Shown here piece by piece: positions 1-11,400 of a stretch of DNA of 64,000 nucleotides. Both the position numbers and the translations under genes were made by a program. Source of the DNA: Rotaria sp. Silwood1 (Eukaryota > Rotifera > Eurotatoria > Philodinida > Philodinidae); NCBI GenBank assembly GCA_905250075.1, contig CAJNOP010000001.1:8445615-8509614 (forward strand). Reading direction: 5' to 3'. The notes under the pieces were generated by a model that was not told the DNA's origin, ran no database searches, and was given only the letters and a program-made list of their open reading frames with translations. Position 1 is the first letter of the stretch, and each line of letters starts with the position of its first letter.

Positions 1-758
1 AAAAATATGTATTTGACAATGCTAGAAGAACCAATATTTAATTCAGAACATAGTTAAATATCAAAAGTGTATATTCTTATAAGATTTCAAACCTCATGTT
101 ATACAAGAATTTTACAGTAAGACGAATGTACGATTCAAACTACCATCTTATAATAAAATACATATTAAATATAAAAAAACTGATTGTGAGTAAGATCTTC
201 TATGATTTTCATAGGATTCTTCTTCCTGGGCGAGATTGAGGGTGGGTGGGTGTGGCTGTTGGTGTGGGGGTGTGGGCGTGTGCGTTGTGCAAGAGCAGAC
301 TCACACCCACACTCAGACCCCTAGTTGTACAACATGGTTCAGTTAATAATGTTACACCCTTGTCAGTATCATTCGTACATTTCATTGATGTCACTTTCAA
401 CATACTCTGATAGATCTATGATTACCAATACTGTACTCGTTTTCATTAACAGTGCTAACATTTTTCTATTTGTATATTAGTACTCGGCTGAAGAAAAGAG
501 CTGCAGTGAACTACATTTTATACTGCTATCGATTGAACAATGCACGAGAGACTGGTTCGTCTTACAGATTGTGTTTGAAAAAGAAACAAAAGTCAGAAAA
601 CATTTATGCTTCTTTTATCGAAAATATTCCATCACAATGATTCAAAGCTCCTTGATCACTAACTCTATAAAACTTATAGTTTTAGACCGCATACATTCAT
701 TGTCAATCAAAGATAAGAAAATGCTCTTGTCATTGATTGTTTTTCAAGAAAAGAATAC
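1..758. other. AT-rich flank without a recognisable gene
   Basis: Apart from the GT-rich hairpin at about 230-320, I see nothing here that looks like a gene. The open frames are short, lysine/asparagine-rich and without recognisable motifs. Confidence 0.5.
230..320. repeat. G-rich TGTGGG-like patch with facing C-rich arm
   Basis: The plus strand carries about 45 bp of GGGTGGGTGGGTGTGG-type sequence with two exact TGTGGG units near 265-275. About 25 bp later comes the facing arm ACACCCACACTC (304-315), so the two halves can pair as a hairpin. Bdelloid telomeres are reported to be built of TGTGGG-type repeats, so this may be an interstitial telomere-like remnant. That link is inference; a simple GT-rich repeat explains it as well. 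Confidence 0.45.
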
Positions 759-1013
759 TTATTTATTCACTTTATGTCTTACTTGATGATAAGAGGCTAT
801 CATTGAAAGAAATCTTCCATAAGTTATAACAATTTGTTTACATGGACATGAAAGTTCAGTTGGATATTTCGCTTGTAATTGTTCAAAAGTGATAAGAGAT
901 GGCGATAGTACAGTCATAGTAACTGTTATCTCACTCAAGCCATTGAAGATTATGAGAATGAGAATGCATGACGTGAATAATATGATATAGATACTACTTG
1001 CGACGATGGCCAT
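759..1013 (-). pseudogene. N-terminal fragment of a bdelloid-type membrane protein family
   Basis: The 84-residue minus-strand frame starts with a hydrophobic segment (residues 5-25) and continues with a block containing SPSLITFEQLQAKYP, LSCPCKQI and a distal SYHQV. From memory, bdelloid predicted proteins often have a single membrane anchor followed by this arrangement of Y-x-QLQ-x-x-YP, L-x-CPC-x-I and HQV motifs; the function of that family is unknown to me. Here the frame stops right after HQV, where family members continue with a large extracellular region, and nothing matching it lies downstream (below 759). I read it as a truncated copy. A short exon of a longer gene is possible, but no matching continuation was found. 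Confidence 0.45.
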
Positions 1014-1732
1014 CGGATAAAATCATTCCATTTGACTGACGGAAGATTCTTTCTGGAACAAGTTCATATTTGATAACCATTGTTTAATATGGACGAAACC
1101 CGACATTATTAAATTCCAAATGTCTACGAGACAACAATAAATAAATCATCTCAGATTATATCATGTTAAAACATAAAACGGTGTAAAAATGTTCGTTAAA
1201 AACATGGAGTGTTCCTAAATTTTCTTATCGTTAATCACACGTTCCATTACTTGTGAATTTAAATATTCTGATTTTCTATCGCCAATCCATACTCAGCAAC
1301 TGATATTCGTCTTTTTCTTAAAATCATGATGTAACGACTAATTTTTTTCATTGATAATCTTGAAAAGTAGTAAAAATATTGAATTTACTCAGAAAACTAA
1401 CTTTCTTGGTCCAAATCATTGATTTCCTTGGTTTTTCTCTTTTGCTTTTTTTTCTGTCCACGTAAAAATATTTGTCAATCTAGTACAATAGATGACTTAG
1501 AGTAATTAACGAATTCACGAAAAACAGAGATCACCTTTTTGGACCATGATAATATGTTAAACTGTAAATCATAGTAGAAAAAATGTTACTAAGCCCAGCT
1601 ATTGATGCACACATACTTTTTTCATGTGTTCATTTCGTATCTTGTGGGTATGAGCGGGAAAATGTAGTTTTAACATTATTTTAAAGTGTAACTTTATTGG
1701 AATTTGAAAAAGTATGTAATAACATGGACTTA
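1014..1732. other. No gene seen
   Basis: AT-rich sequence without long open frames, recognisable motifs or clear repeats. Confidence 0.5.
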
Positions 1733-2316
1733 CACACCCATGTCATAAAAATCGCGTCACTTTTGGTGATTAGCCGCGATACTTTGAAAAATCGTCAATT
1801 AAATCGAACGATTAGTCGGCGGTTTTTGGCGAACTGATGTATAAATCGCGATTTCCCGTGAAAAATCATCAACAGTCGCGATTTTCTCGTGACAAATTGC
1901 CGATTCCAACGATTTTCATCTAAATTTTTATATCGTTAATATGATGGGAAATCGCATGGTATCATTCATCTTTTCATCTAATTATATCAGCAGCTCCGTT
2001 TTTCTTCGTGATGAATCTCTTTGACTGTCCGATTTCCTACTTTTCTATAGGTTATAATTGTTACCTTTCGATTAGGTTCTTGCTTTCAAATAAGAGACAT
2101 GAAGAAAACGTAGCTGAGGAGGGTCCTGGAATGTCACTCTGATGTCATCTACCTATTTCATGAAAGTCTTGTTGGTTTTTTATGAATGTTAATTTTATTG
2201 AAAAAAGTGTAAGGAAATCGCCAGTTTTGATGATAGATCGCAATATAATCTCACGATTAATCGGACGATTATTCGCGATAAAATCATCGATTTTGTGGCG
2301 ATTTTGAGGTCATGGG
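1733..2316. mobile_element. Candidate degenerate terminal-inverted-repeat element (MITE-like)
   Basis: The left end reads ACCCATGTCATAAAAATCGC. The reverse complement of the right end reads GCCCATGACCTCAAAATCGC. Both are followed by blocks rich in AATCG/CGATT words (about 1748-1900 and 2215-2305) that are locally complementary. This gives a roughly 580 bp element with imperfect inverted ends. No transposase and no convincing target duplication were seen, so the boundaries are approximate and the family is unassigned. Confidence 0.4.
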
Positions 2317-2704
2317 CCATTTAACTAAGATAAAGATATCGTTCTTGGAACATTGTATCAATATTAATAAATAAATAAAAAATATTTTATTTCTTTCTAC
2401 GGTCATTATATTATTATTTGTTCACGTTACAATACACAGTCAATTCAAAATATTTGTTTTTCTGAACATTTGAGTTCGGATACTAATTGTCTCTCATCTT
2501 AGAAGACAATGATTCATTTTTAATAAATTCTACAATTGTGAAGAATACTATCACATTATTTGCCGAGAAAAGATGAACGAGTGAAATAGTTGTGTTTTCT
2601 AATCTGCTTATTCGAATACACAATCATATAATTATATCTCAAAATAAAAATTAAAAAGAAAATAATATACTCAAAAATTCAATTCAATATCTTAAGTAAA
2701 ATCT

Positions 2705-3600
2705 TTAAATATTGTAAAAGTTGAAATTCTTCTTAGAAATGAGGTTCATTAATATATATATATATAGTATATACATATTAGTTTGAATACGTATTCGTAC
2801 ACCACTAGGTCTCATTATATGAATACAATTATTATGGTTGCATGGCAATAATTGTTTTCTAAAAGTACCAACCGGAAAAACATACAAAAAAAATGGTGTC
2901 ACAATAGACATACGGAAAATAACTCGACAAATGAAATAACATGAGTAAAAGTTTGATGTTGGTTGATAAATGTTCGGAAAAAATAAAGGCAGATTAACTA
3001 CGGACAGCGGTAAAACAAGAAGTAGTTGAACGCATACTTGAATGAAAAGCATTCGAACTAGTTGATTATTAGGACGACGATTATTTGATAACATTAAAGC
3101 CATTCTCCTACATGGTTATATATTATATATTGTCATACAATCAAAGAGTAACATGAAAAATGGTGGTAGACAAGAAAAAAGATTAAATTGAAAGATACTA
3201 TAAACTTGAACAAAAACTTCATTGTCTTGAATACGACAGTTAGTTGTATTACCAATATTTAATTCGATCGTTACAAGTGATATGATGAACAACAATGAAA
3301 AAAATATAATGATCATAAAGATTGACCATTTATTTGTGCAAATTCTATTAATCAAAGCAAATACAATGAAATAGAGTGATAATGCTGAGAGCAGTGTACC
3401 AAAATAAGTAATGAATTTACATGCAATTAACAATCGAATATTTAGTTTTATTTGATATTCATCACTTAATAGACTTATGACAAAATCAACGAAGTATAGC
3501 TATGTTCAATGTATTACCTATGACATTAATACAGACGATTATTGGAAATCGTATTTTAATTAATTCAAGACTAATATCTCTTAATAAATCAGCCGTATTA
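2705..3600 (-). pseudogene. Rhodopsin-like GPCR, decayed copy
   Basis: Read on the minus strand, the stretch encodes pieces of a seven-helix receptor in order. A TM1-like segment (IVCINVIGNTLNIAILR, with the typical G-N) lies near 3500. A block with several hydrophobic helices and the cysteine of extracellular loop 2 occupies 3116-3433. The third intracellular loop with TM6-TM7 (MLFIQVCVQLLLVLPLSV... to FFLYVFPVGTFRKQL) occupies 2705-3103. The last two blocks are in the same frame but separated by an in-frame TAA just before CRRMALML. TM1 is out of frame with the rest, and several stops lie between them. Bdelloids carry very many FMRFamide-receptor-like class A GPCRs with this C-terminal F-R-x-x-L ending, and this looks like a dead member. 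The ligand cannot be told. Confidence 0.65.
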
Positions 3601-5712
3601 TCTGTAATGTAATGGTAAAATGTTTGAGCATACTTCTATTGTTGACCCTTTATAAAGGAAAAAACCTATTATTATTCTTATTTTTCTCACTTATGAATAT
3701 AACATTTCAGAGAAGTGTAAGCTTTCGATGTATTAAAAAACTAGTCATTTCCCAATATTGTTTTCAAACTTTAACTAATCTGTCAAATGTGACACAATGA
3801 AAATACAGGATTTTGACAGAAAGTTTAGAATCGAATGTATTCTAACCTTTTCTATTCATAGTTTTAGAAGTGTAGCTGAATTAATCTGTTATCATTGATT
3901 TTCATAAAGATTCGTGAATTCTTATATGTTGTAGAAAATTGTCATATGATAGATATTTTAAGAGTGACTTTGAAAAACAAATTTCCTTAGAATTCGTTAT
4001 TTTCTACATATAATTAGAATCTTGATTTATAAAAAATAATAGATTGTTGAAATTATCTTAATCTGAAATCACATCATTCGAACATCGTAATAAGTCATCT
4101 TGTCTAATAAAATGAGCTATTAAGAGTTCGATAAAATATTTCTTCGTTCTTATCAAATGAGTACAAATTTTAATCCTTGTTTCATAAAAAAATCGGCTAA
4201 TATCTCAAAATGAAATGGTCATGTTTTCCACAATTTGAAACTTCGAGTTCATATACTAAAAAACAAGGGAAAAACCGCAGCAAGCGCACTCTCGGCACCT
4301 CAGCACCTTTCATCAATTTTGGATGCTGAGGTGCTGTAGTTACCCACGTGCAATAGTCTCTTATTCTTCTGCTGCATACAAAAATATGAGAAAGTTTCAT
4401 GTTATTAAGAAAGCTATGCTAATCACTAAGATCTGTGTTATTAGAAAATCAAACGTTGTAGTTCATTTTGCGTTTTTATGAATAGTAGTATATTTTTACG
4501 AATTGTGAAATCTTTATTTATTTTTATTTTTGAATCCCAATATCGATAGATCAAACTCATTAATACTTGCAAAGGAATTAATCTTCAGTAGAGAAAGTCA
4601 GTCAAAACATAACTTAGATTTTGAGAGAGTGTATTATGTGATATATTAAGCGAATCAGTCTTTCACTGATTAAATAAAAAGATTTCAATTAGCTGGTTCA
4701 GTCTGTAAAAAAAAAGTCCAATCGATTCGAAGTATGTTTAATCAGGTGAAACATATCATATGTTAATCAGATATTTTATCGTTGACATCATATTCATACT
4801 TGAATTAAAGCAAATAAAAGAAAAAGTACTCTCAGACATTTGAATTAATTTTCTCTAGGAGAACATAGTATAGAGACTGAATTGCTTTTTTATTAAATGT
4901 TTGAAGATAATTAAGTGTAAAAACAAATGCAGCTCGTCATTTGAGCTTGTCTTTCTAAGACATAAAATTTGCATATATCAAGATGTCGTTTACCATAACG
5001 CATAATACTTGTAAAACAACACTACTGTCACTTTCATTAATTTTGACAATAATTCGATTATCGATTATTTATGTCTTTTTTATTTTCAATAAAATAAAAA
5101 TATTTTTCTTTTTTTGATGACATTGTCAATTATCACTTGCATCTATTGAAGACATTTATCTTCAATAATTTTGACAAATTCAGAAACTTCTTTAACAATA
5201 AAATGTCCTGGTTTTTGAATTTCAATATCTTCAGATGTAAAGTTTGTCGATTAAAAAAAAGTGTCTTTTTTCTATATGAATACATAGATCAGTTGATAAT
5301 TAACATTGAATAAACTATTGTGTATTTTCACGTATAGCATTTCAATTCCTATTCGAGAAAAAAAAATCATTCATCAGTAAAAAAAAAAAAAAACTTTGAA
5401 AACAAACCATAGTCAATAATAATAATAACAACTTTCTCTTGCACATTCATTGTCAAGATCAGTGTAACACATTGAAACTAAAATAACTCCATGTACTTGA
5501 TCAATTTCCAGTTAATCTCATTATAGTTCGACAAGCCATATTACATCCAGTTAAAATTATCTTTTTATTATGTCTCACGTACTCTATATAAATCAAAGAT
5601 TTATTTAAAGATTAACATTAATATTTCTTTTTTTTGTAATCAATTTTTTTAACAATGTAATCTTAAAAAAATCAATATAAAAGATGTTTCGTTCTTTTTC
5701 TTTTTATCTTAA
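3601..5712. other. No gene seen
   Basis: AT-rich spacer. The only structure noted is a short perfect hairpin: GCACCTCAGCA at 4295-4305 pairs with TGCTGAGGTGC at 4324-4334, in a small GC-richer island (about 4265-4350). Open frames across it have no recognisable motifs. Confidence 0.5.
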
Positions 5713-6465
5713 CTAAGATATTTTTTCTTGTTGAATAACATTTAAATAACATGAAAAAAGTTCTTCACCTTGTTTAATTGGTCTTAAAGAAATAAGTACA
5801 GTTGATGGCATTCCTTTTTCTCCATAATCTATATCAGCATATCGAACATTTGGTACAAAACGATATAAATCATATTCATTATCATTAAAATGAAAATCAA
5901 ATTCATAATATGTTACATTAGGTAAATCATCAAATGGAAAATGATTTATATAATGTCCAAGTGTTAAAGGATTTTTATGTAAATAAATATCTTTTGAAAG
6001 CCATGTTTGATCATATAATGGATATCGAGCATGACATGATAAATAAATTGAACGTGATAAACCACGATCACGTCCATCAATAATTAAATCATCTTTACGT
6101 GAAAGTAAAAATGTATTTCGTATTGATGGTAAAAGAAGAGGATCAATATGACGACGATATATTGTTCCAGGATAAATAGCAACTAATTGTCCACCTTTAG
6201 TTATTTGACCATAATCAAGAAAAATACCTTGAGCATGAGTTTGAGATAAACCTTTATTTAATGAAAAATTCATTTGTTCTTGAAGAATTTTTCGAGGAAA
6301 TTTATTTGATTGAGAATTTAATAAACAATTAAATAGCTGAACAATTTGTTGATGAAGATCGTTTTGATCAATTTTATTTTCAATTGAACGACATAATGAT
6401 TGAACTTTATCGATTTTTTCTACATTCAAATAAGATGAACGATGACCAAATAAATATTTTAACAT
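5713..6465 (-). CDS. SETD9: SET domain-containing protein 9-like (SETD9), single exon
   Basis: The 250-residue protein matches the SETD9 family along most of its length. An N-terminal helical region is followed by a SET domain from about residue 80. Recognisable blocks are GIFLDYGQITKGGQLVAIYP with GTIY (SET-N; vertebrates have a YPGTVY-type motif), IDGRDRGLSRSIY (IDGNDKGISKVVY in vertebrates), the N-H-x(6)-P-N-V-x-Y-x-E-F-D core (INHFPFDDLPNVTYYEFDF) and the C-terminal GEELFSCY. SET domains bind S-adenosylmethionine and usually methylate protein lysines; the substrate of SETD9 is not established as far as I know. The length is slightly under the vertebrate protein (about 300). The N-terminal ATG at 6465 follows an AT-rich leader. 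There are no introns, unlike most neighbours. The post-SET cysteine cluster is absent, as in the family. Confidence 0.85.
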   Translation of the reverse strand: MLKYLFGHRSSYLNVEKIDKVQSLCRSIENKIDQNDLHQQIVQLFNCLLNSQSNKFPRKILQEQMNFSLNKGLSQTHAQGIFLDYGQITKGGQLVAIYPGTIYRRHIDPLLLPSIRNTFLLSRKDDLIIDGRDRGLSRSIYLSCHARYPLYDQTWLSKDIYLHKNPLTLGHYINHFPFDDLPNVTYYEFDFHFNDNEYDLYRFVPNVRYADIDYGEKGMPSTVLISLRPIKQGEELFSCYLNVIQQEKIS

Positions 6466-7033
6466 CTAGATTAAATTCAATCGCTTTTTTTTTTCTATTA
6501 ATAAAGCAAACAAAGAAAATGAAAATATTCTATAGACTATAAGAGGAAATTTTTTCAAGTTTTTTTTTTGTGATACTTTTAACTTTTTAATAGAAGATCA
6601 TTGAAAATGCTGTGACCTTCGCATGTTATTCAGGATTTGGTGCTTTTTAAGATAATATTCTTCAAAATCAATTTTTATAAAGTTTCCAAAGATCTGAAAA
6701 TTACATGTTTGTTTATTGAATAACCTTCGTCTTTTAATTCATCAATGAAATTCATTAAATGATTATACCGTGAATAATATTTATTAAAATAATAATTACA
6801 AAAACAAAAGACTTTGAAATCCATTAAGAATTACAAATAATGCAAAAAAAAGGAACTGTACTCTGAAGCTTTTCAACATTTTTTTTTTCTTTCCGATAAA
6901 AACCATTAAAAATACCAAAAAAACAAATGAAATTATATTTTTTTTTTCGTTATTTATGAGAATCAAGCATCATAATGTATAAAACATGATGTTACAAAAG
7001 AAAAACAATGTTCCCAGGTCGAAAAGTACCGGC
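6466..7033. other. No gene seen
   Basis: AT-rich spacer upstream of the SETD9-like gene, with several homopolymer T/A runs. It should contain the SETD9 promoter, but no defined element can be pointed to. Confidence 0.4.
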
Positions 7034-7245
7034 CGGTTCCGGCAGGAAAACACCGGAAATCAACGGAACATGGAAGCAGTATTCCGGCCGGAAATTTTTC
7101 GGATTTTTTCCGGTGGATTCCAGCCAATTCCTGTTCTTTCCGGCAGGAACCGGCCGGAAATCCGCCGGAAAAAGTCCGAAAAATTTCGGGCCGGAATACT
7201 GCTTCCATGTTCCGTTGATTTCCGGTGTTTTCCTGCAGGAACCGG
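7034..7245. repeat. GC-rich long foldback (inverted repeat)
   Basis: About 80 bp at 7034-7114 is repeated in inverted orientation at 7163-7245 with only a few mismatches; both arms include the core ACACCGGAAATCAACGGAAC. The roughly 48 bp spacer and the flanks to about 7290 carry more CCGG-rich words such as CAGGAACCGGCCGG. The island is far richer in G+C than its surroundings. The open frames crossing it on both strands give proline/arginine/glycine-rich proteins that mirror each other, as expected from a palindrome, and are not considered genes. It is probably a foldback or MITE-like element. No target duplication was identified. Confidence 0.7.
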
Positions 7246-7689
7246 CGATTTTTCCGCGTCTTTCCTGCCGGTTCCTGCAGTATCCGGTGACCGGAACGAT
7301 CGACCTGGGTTTTATTAATTATTGTTCAATCATATTTGTCACAATAATTTTCTTTCTCTGATAATAACTTCTATCATCTGTATTTTCATATTGAGTTTTA
7401 TCTTACGATATGTATTTTTTCCTTTTATATAAATATGTGTTGTACAGAAGTCGAAATAATCATATTGTCCATCGAATGCTATGTATATTTAAAACGGAGA
7501 AAAAAAAACATAGAAAAAAATATTGTTAGTTCATTTTTTCACTGATCTATTTGTCACATAAATGAAAACAATTTTTCAAGTAAGATTTTATTTTGTCTCA
7601 CAAATGAATAGAATTCTTTTATCTCATAACTAGATGTTAACTCTATCATAAAAAATAGTTCTTTCTGTTTTGTTGTAAATAGAAATTTT

Positions 7690-8454
7690 TCAGAAAAAAA
7701 AGAAAAACCAATATAAGCTCATCCTCTTCGTCTTCTTCTTTTTTAAATATAACTTTTCTCTTTCTTCAATAAGCACAAACACACATCGAACTGGTTTCCT
7801 TTTTTTAACATAAATACATAAGAATGAAGACAAACTACAGCAGTAGAAGAAATAAATAAAGATAGAGAGAGAGCGAACAAGAAAAAAAGAAACGAAAAAA
7901 AGGAGATAGTGGATAGTAGAGAATAATAGATATATGAAATCAAGTAAACGTTTAATAAACGAGAATGAGAGAGCGCAAAATAGATGAAGAACAAAAAACG
8001 AAAAGAGAAAAAAAAAACGAAAAATCACCAAACTTTGCTTGTTTCTTGATTTACTATCTCGAATGCGCACGTATATTTATATATATATGTGATATATGAT
8101 AATAAAAGGAGAGAACGAGAGGTCGAACATGTCACTGTTTTAAAAACAACAACACAAATGAGAAAAAAGAGAAAGAGAACAAATAGACGAAAAAGAGAGA
8201 GAGAGAGAGGGAAAGAGACAATGCTCAATGCATATGAGCTTACGATTTTCGTGTTGTTGTGTTCGAAAAAGAAAAAAAGAAAAAACGAAGAGTCGACCAG
8301 CGAACATTGGTATTGGCATCATTATCAAAGAATAAATATATCGAACGAAAGAACAAAATCAAAAGAAAAGAAGAAGACTACATTTATTCCCCGGTAACGC
8401 AATGTCGCTGCCGAGAAACGAGAAGAAGAAAAAAAAACACTACTCAACTAACTA
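7690..8454 (-). promoter_or_regulatory. Roquin 3' flank with strong purine/pyrimidine strand bias
   Basis: Directly after the Roquin stop codon, about 750 bp are very purine-rich on the plus strand (GAGAGAGAGAGCG near 7865-7880, AAAAGAGAGAGAGAG near 8190-8210, many AAGAAGAAAA words). The Roquin 3' untranslated RNA, read from the minus strand, would therefore be almost pure U/C. The open frames in this stretch are low-complexity shadows. Assignment as a 3' UTR is inference from position; the polyadenylation site was not fixed. Confidence 0.4.
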
Positions 8455-11400
8455 TTACGCTTTAAGTGAATGACCATTACCGCCTAATGGCGAGTTTGGA
8501 TGATAGAAGTTATAAGCAGTCGTTGTATGTGGATTGGTCGAACCAAAATAGAACAAACTACTATCATTTGAATTTGAACCACCAACACCACTATTACCAG
8601 CATTATTCGATACATTTGTTAATGTATAATCATCATCATCGAACTAAGAAAATTTCAATATAAAATGTAAAGTAATTGTATACAATTCATAAGATATAAG
8701 ACATACACTACTAGCATATTGATGATTATTATGAAATACATTCTCATCATTACGTATTTGTTGTTGTGGTTGTTGAGGAAATCCCATTGTTGACAATGAT
8801 TTGTACGATGGTTGTCGATTATTAATCAATGTATTTGTTGATAATGTTGAAATAGGATTATTAGTATTATTATTCAATAGAATATCATTAAATAAACCAT
8901 TATTATTTGTACCAGTTAAAAATGTTTGTTGTTGACGATTTAAACTATTTGTATTATTATTTATTGTTGGAAAAAATAATAGATTATCATCATTTTCTAA
9001 AATATTTTTTTTTTTCATTATAAAAAAAAACAAGTATAGATCAACATACTAGCTGCAATTGTTTGTAAAACAGGATAATTACGTTGATTTATATTTGTAT
9101 TATCTGTTGAATTATTTCCATTATGTGATGTTACAGATGGTAAACGTAAATCCTTTGAACATAGAAAAAAATTTTGTTTTGTTCGAAATTCTAAAGATTT
9201 AAATCTACTTCAATATTAGGAAAATGAGTTGTTGATTGATGATTATTATGCTGATCTGACATTGATGAAAAACGTGATTCTGTAAAACTAAAATTCAAAT
9301 AAATTAAATTTGAATTGAAGTCTATAATAAACAAAATTAATAATAATACCTATGAGTACGTTGTTGCATATGATTTGATGATTGTTGTCCAGCATTTGTA
9401 TTTGTTGTTTGAATATCTTAATCAAATAAATATTCTCAAAAAAAATAAAATAATTTATTAAATAAATATTATTACAAGGTCGAGGTAATAATGATTGTTG
9501 TTGCTGTTGTTGTTGAGCAATCTAAAATTATAAACAAAAAGACTTAAAAAAATAGAACATCTGAGAATACTAATCTTGTATTCAAAACAAATATTCTTAC
9601 AACATTTGTTTTCATCATATTATTAAGATATAGTTACATCATCATATTATAGACATCATTGGTACTTTTCAAAAGTATTCACTATATAACTATATGACAA
9701 TGTCTAATATAGAGACATTCAATTCAAACAAAAATTCTTTAGTCAAAGTGGTAAGTATTCTATGTGTCTTCACTATAGGCCTGTAGGTCTAATCGATTAT
9801 AAATTATTTGGAATTTCAATAAAAATGAATATATCATGAGTACAATAATAATGAATTAAAAATAAATAAATCTCTCACCATTGATTGTGTATGATGAAAT
9901 GGTATTGAAGGATTTTGATGTTGAAAACGATAAAATGCATTTGCAGCATATGCTGCAGCAGCTGTATTTTGTTCAAGAATAGCTTGTGCAGCTGCTGCAA
10001 TCACCGGAATTTGATTTGAATTATTATTATGATTATTATTATTATTGGTTTGTTGTTGATTATCATATGTTGTTGCTGTTGTTGGATGTCCATGAATTTG
10101 AAGAATCGATGGAGGAATTTGTGATGGATGATAATAATGACTAAGAAAAAAAGAAAATTTATTTTTGAAATCAAATTTGAAAAAAAAAAAAATAATCAAA
10201 ATACTGATGATGATGTTGTTGTGGCATTTCTTGAATAATATGTTGAGTTTGTTGTTGATGTTGTTGTTGTGGATTCCATAAAGGTAATATTGCTGGAGGC
10301 ATAGGTCGAATTAAATTTGCACCATTTGTTGAAGTAAATATTGGTAATGGACCTGTTGGAGGTAGATGAGTAGAAGAAGGAACAGGAGCATTACTATTTG
10401 ATGATGATAATGGTAATATTGATCCATTTGAATGACGACTTTTAGCACGATATTTATCCATTTCACCTTTTGAATGTGCAAATGTGCAATGAACACCACG
10501 TGGACATGATTGTTTTTGAACAAAATCACGACACATTGATACCTAATTTAAGTTTCAAAAAAAAAAATTTCATATTTAAAAATAACAATTTTTTTCAATG
10601 TAGTAATGATATTTTAACATCTATTTATAATATATTTTTGGAGAATATAGTTATAATCGATCTGAAAAATTGCCCTATTTTTAGTTCTTATTTTGCTTTA
10701 AAAATATATCACAATGAAAGAATTAATATAAAATAATCAAATTAAAATTTTCTCGAACAATAACTTTTAATTTTAATTAAAATGAAATCGAAAATACTTT
10801 AAATATTTCTATTGAATATATATATACATTATTTATTTGTAGAGTATTTTAGATGAATTAAGGAAATAATAAAAACCTTATATTTAATTTGATTTTGTTG
10901 TGATGTTGATGGATGTAATGGTTGTAAATGATATTCTGATGTTGTACTACTTCCACCTAATGGTGAAACAGTCATTGGTGATGAACATGATGTTGATGAT
11001 GTAAATGTTGTTGATGATAAATCATATGAACGATAATGATAATGATGAGTTTTATTTAAAAAATTTGTTTTTAATTCTTGAATATTAAATTCAATTAATG
11101 ATTGTAAAACTGTTTTAATTGATTGTAAAATTTGTATAATTAATGGCCAATTTGAATTATCTTGTTGATTATCATTTATAATTATTTGTTGATCATTATA
11201 TCCAATATCAATTTGTGATAAATATTCAAAATCAGATTTTAAATGTGATAAATGTTTTGATGTATCACCAGCACGTTGTAAAACAATTAAAAATTCTTGA
11301 ATTGCTTGAGAAAATGATGCTGGTGTAGATAATTTATCTATTATTGATTGCATTGATGATTTATGTTGTGTATCACCATATAATAATGATGACCATTGTT

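Noticed and set aside
6963-7361. Overlapping open frames on both strands rich in Phe, Gly, Pro, Arg
   Set aside because: They mirror each other because the DNA is a palindrome; composition explains them and no domain is visible.
7690-8465. Several Lys/Arg/Glu-rich plus-strand and Phe/Leu/Ser-rich minus-strand frames
   Set aside because: Low-complexity translation of the purine-rich tract; no start context, splice logic or motif.
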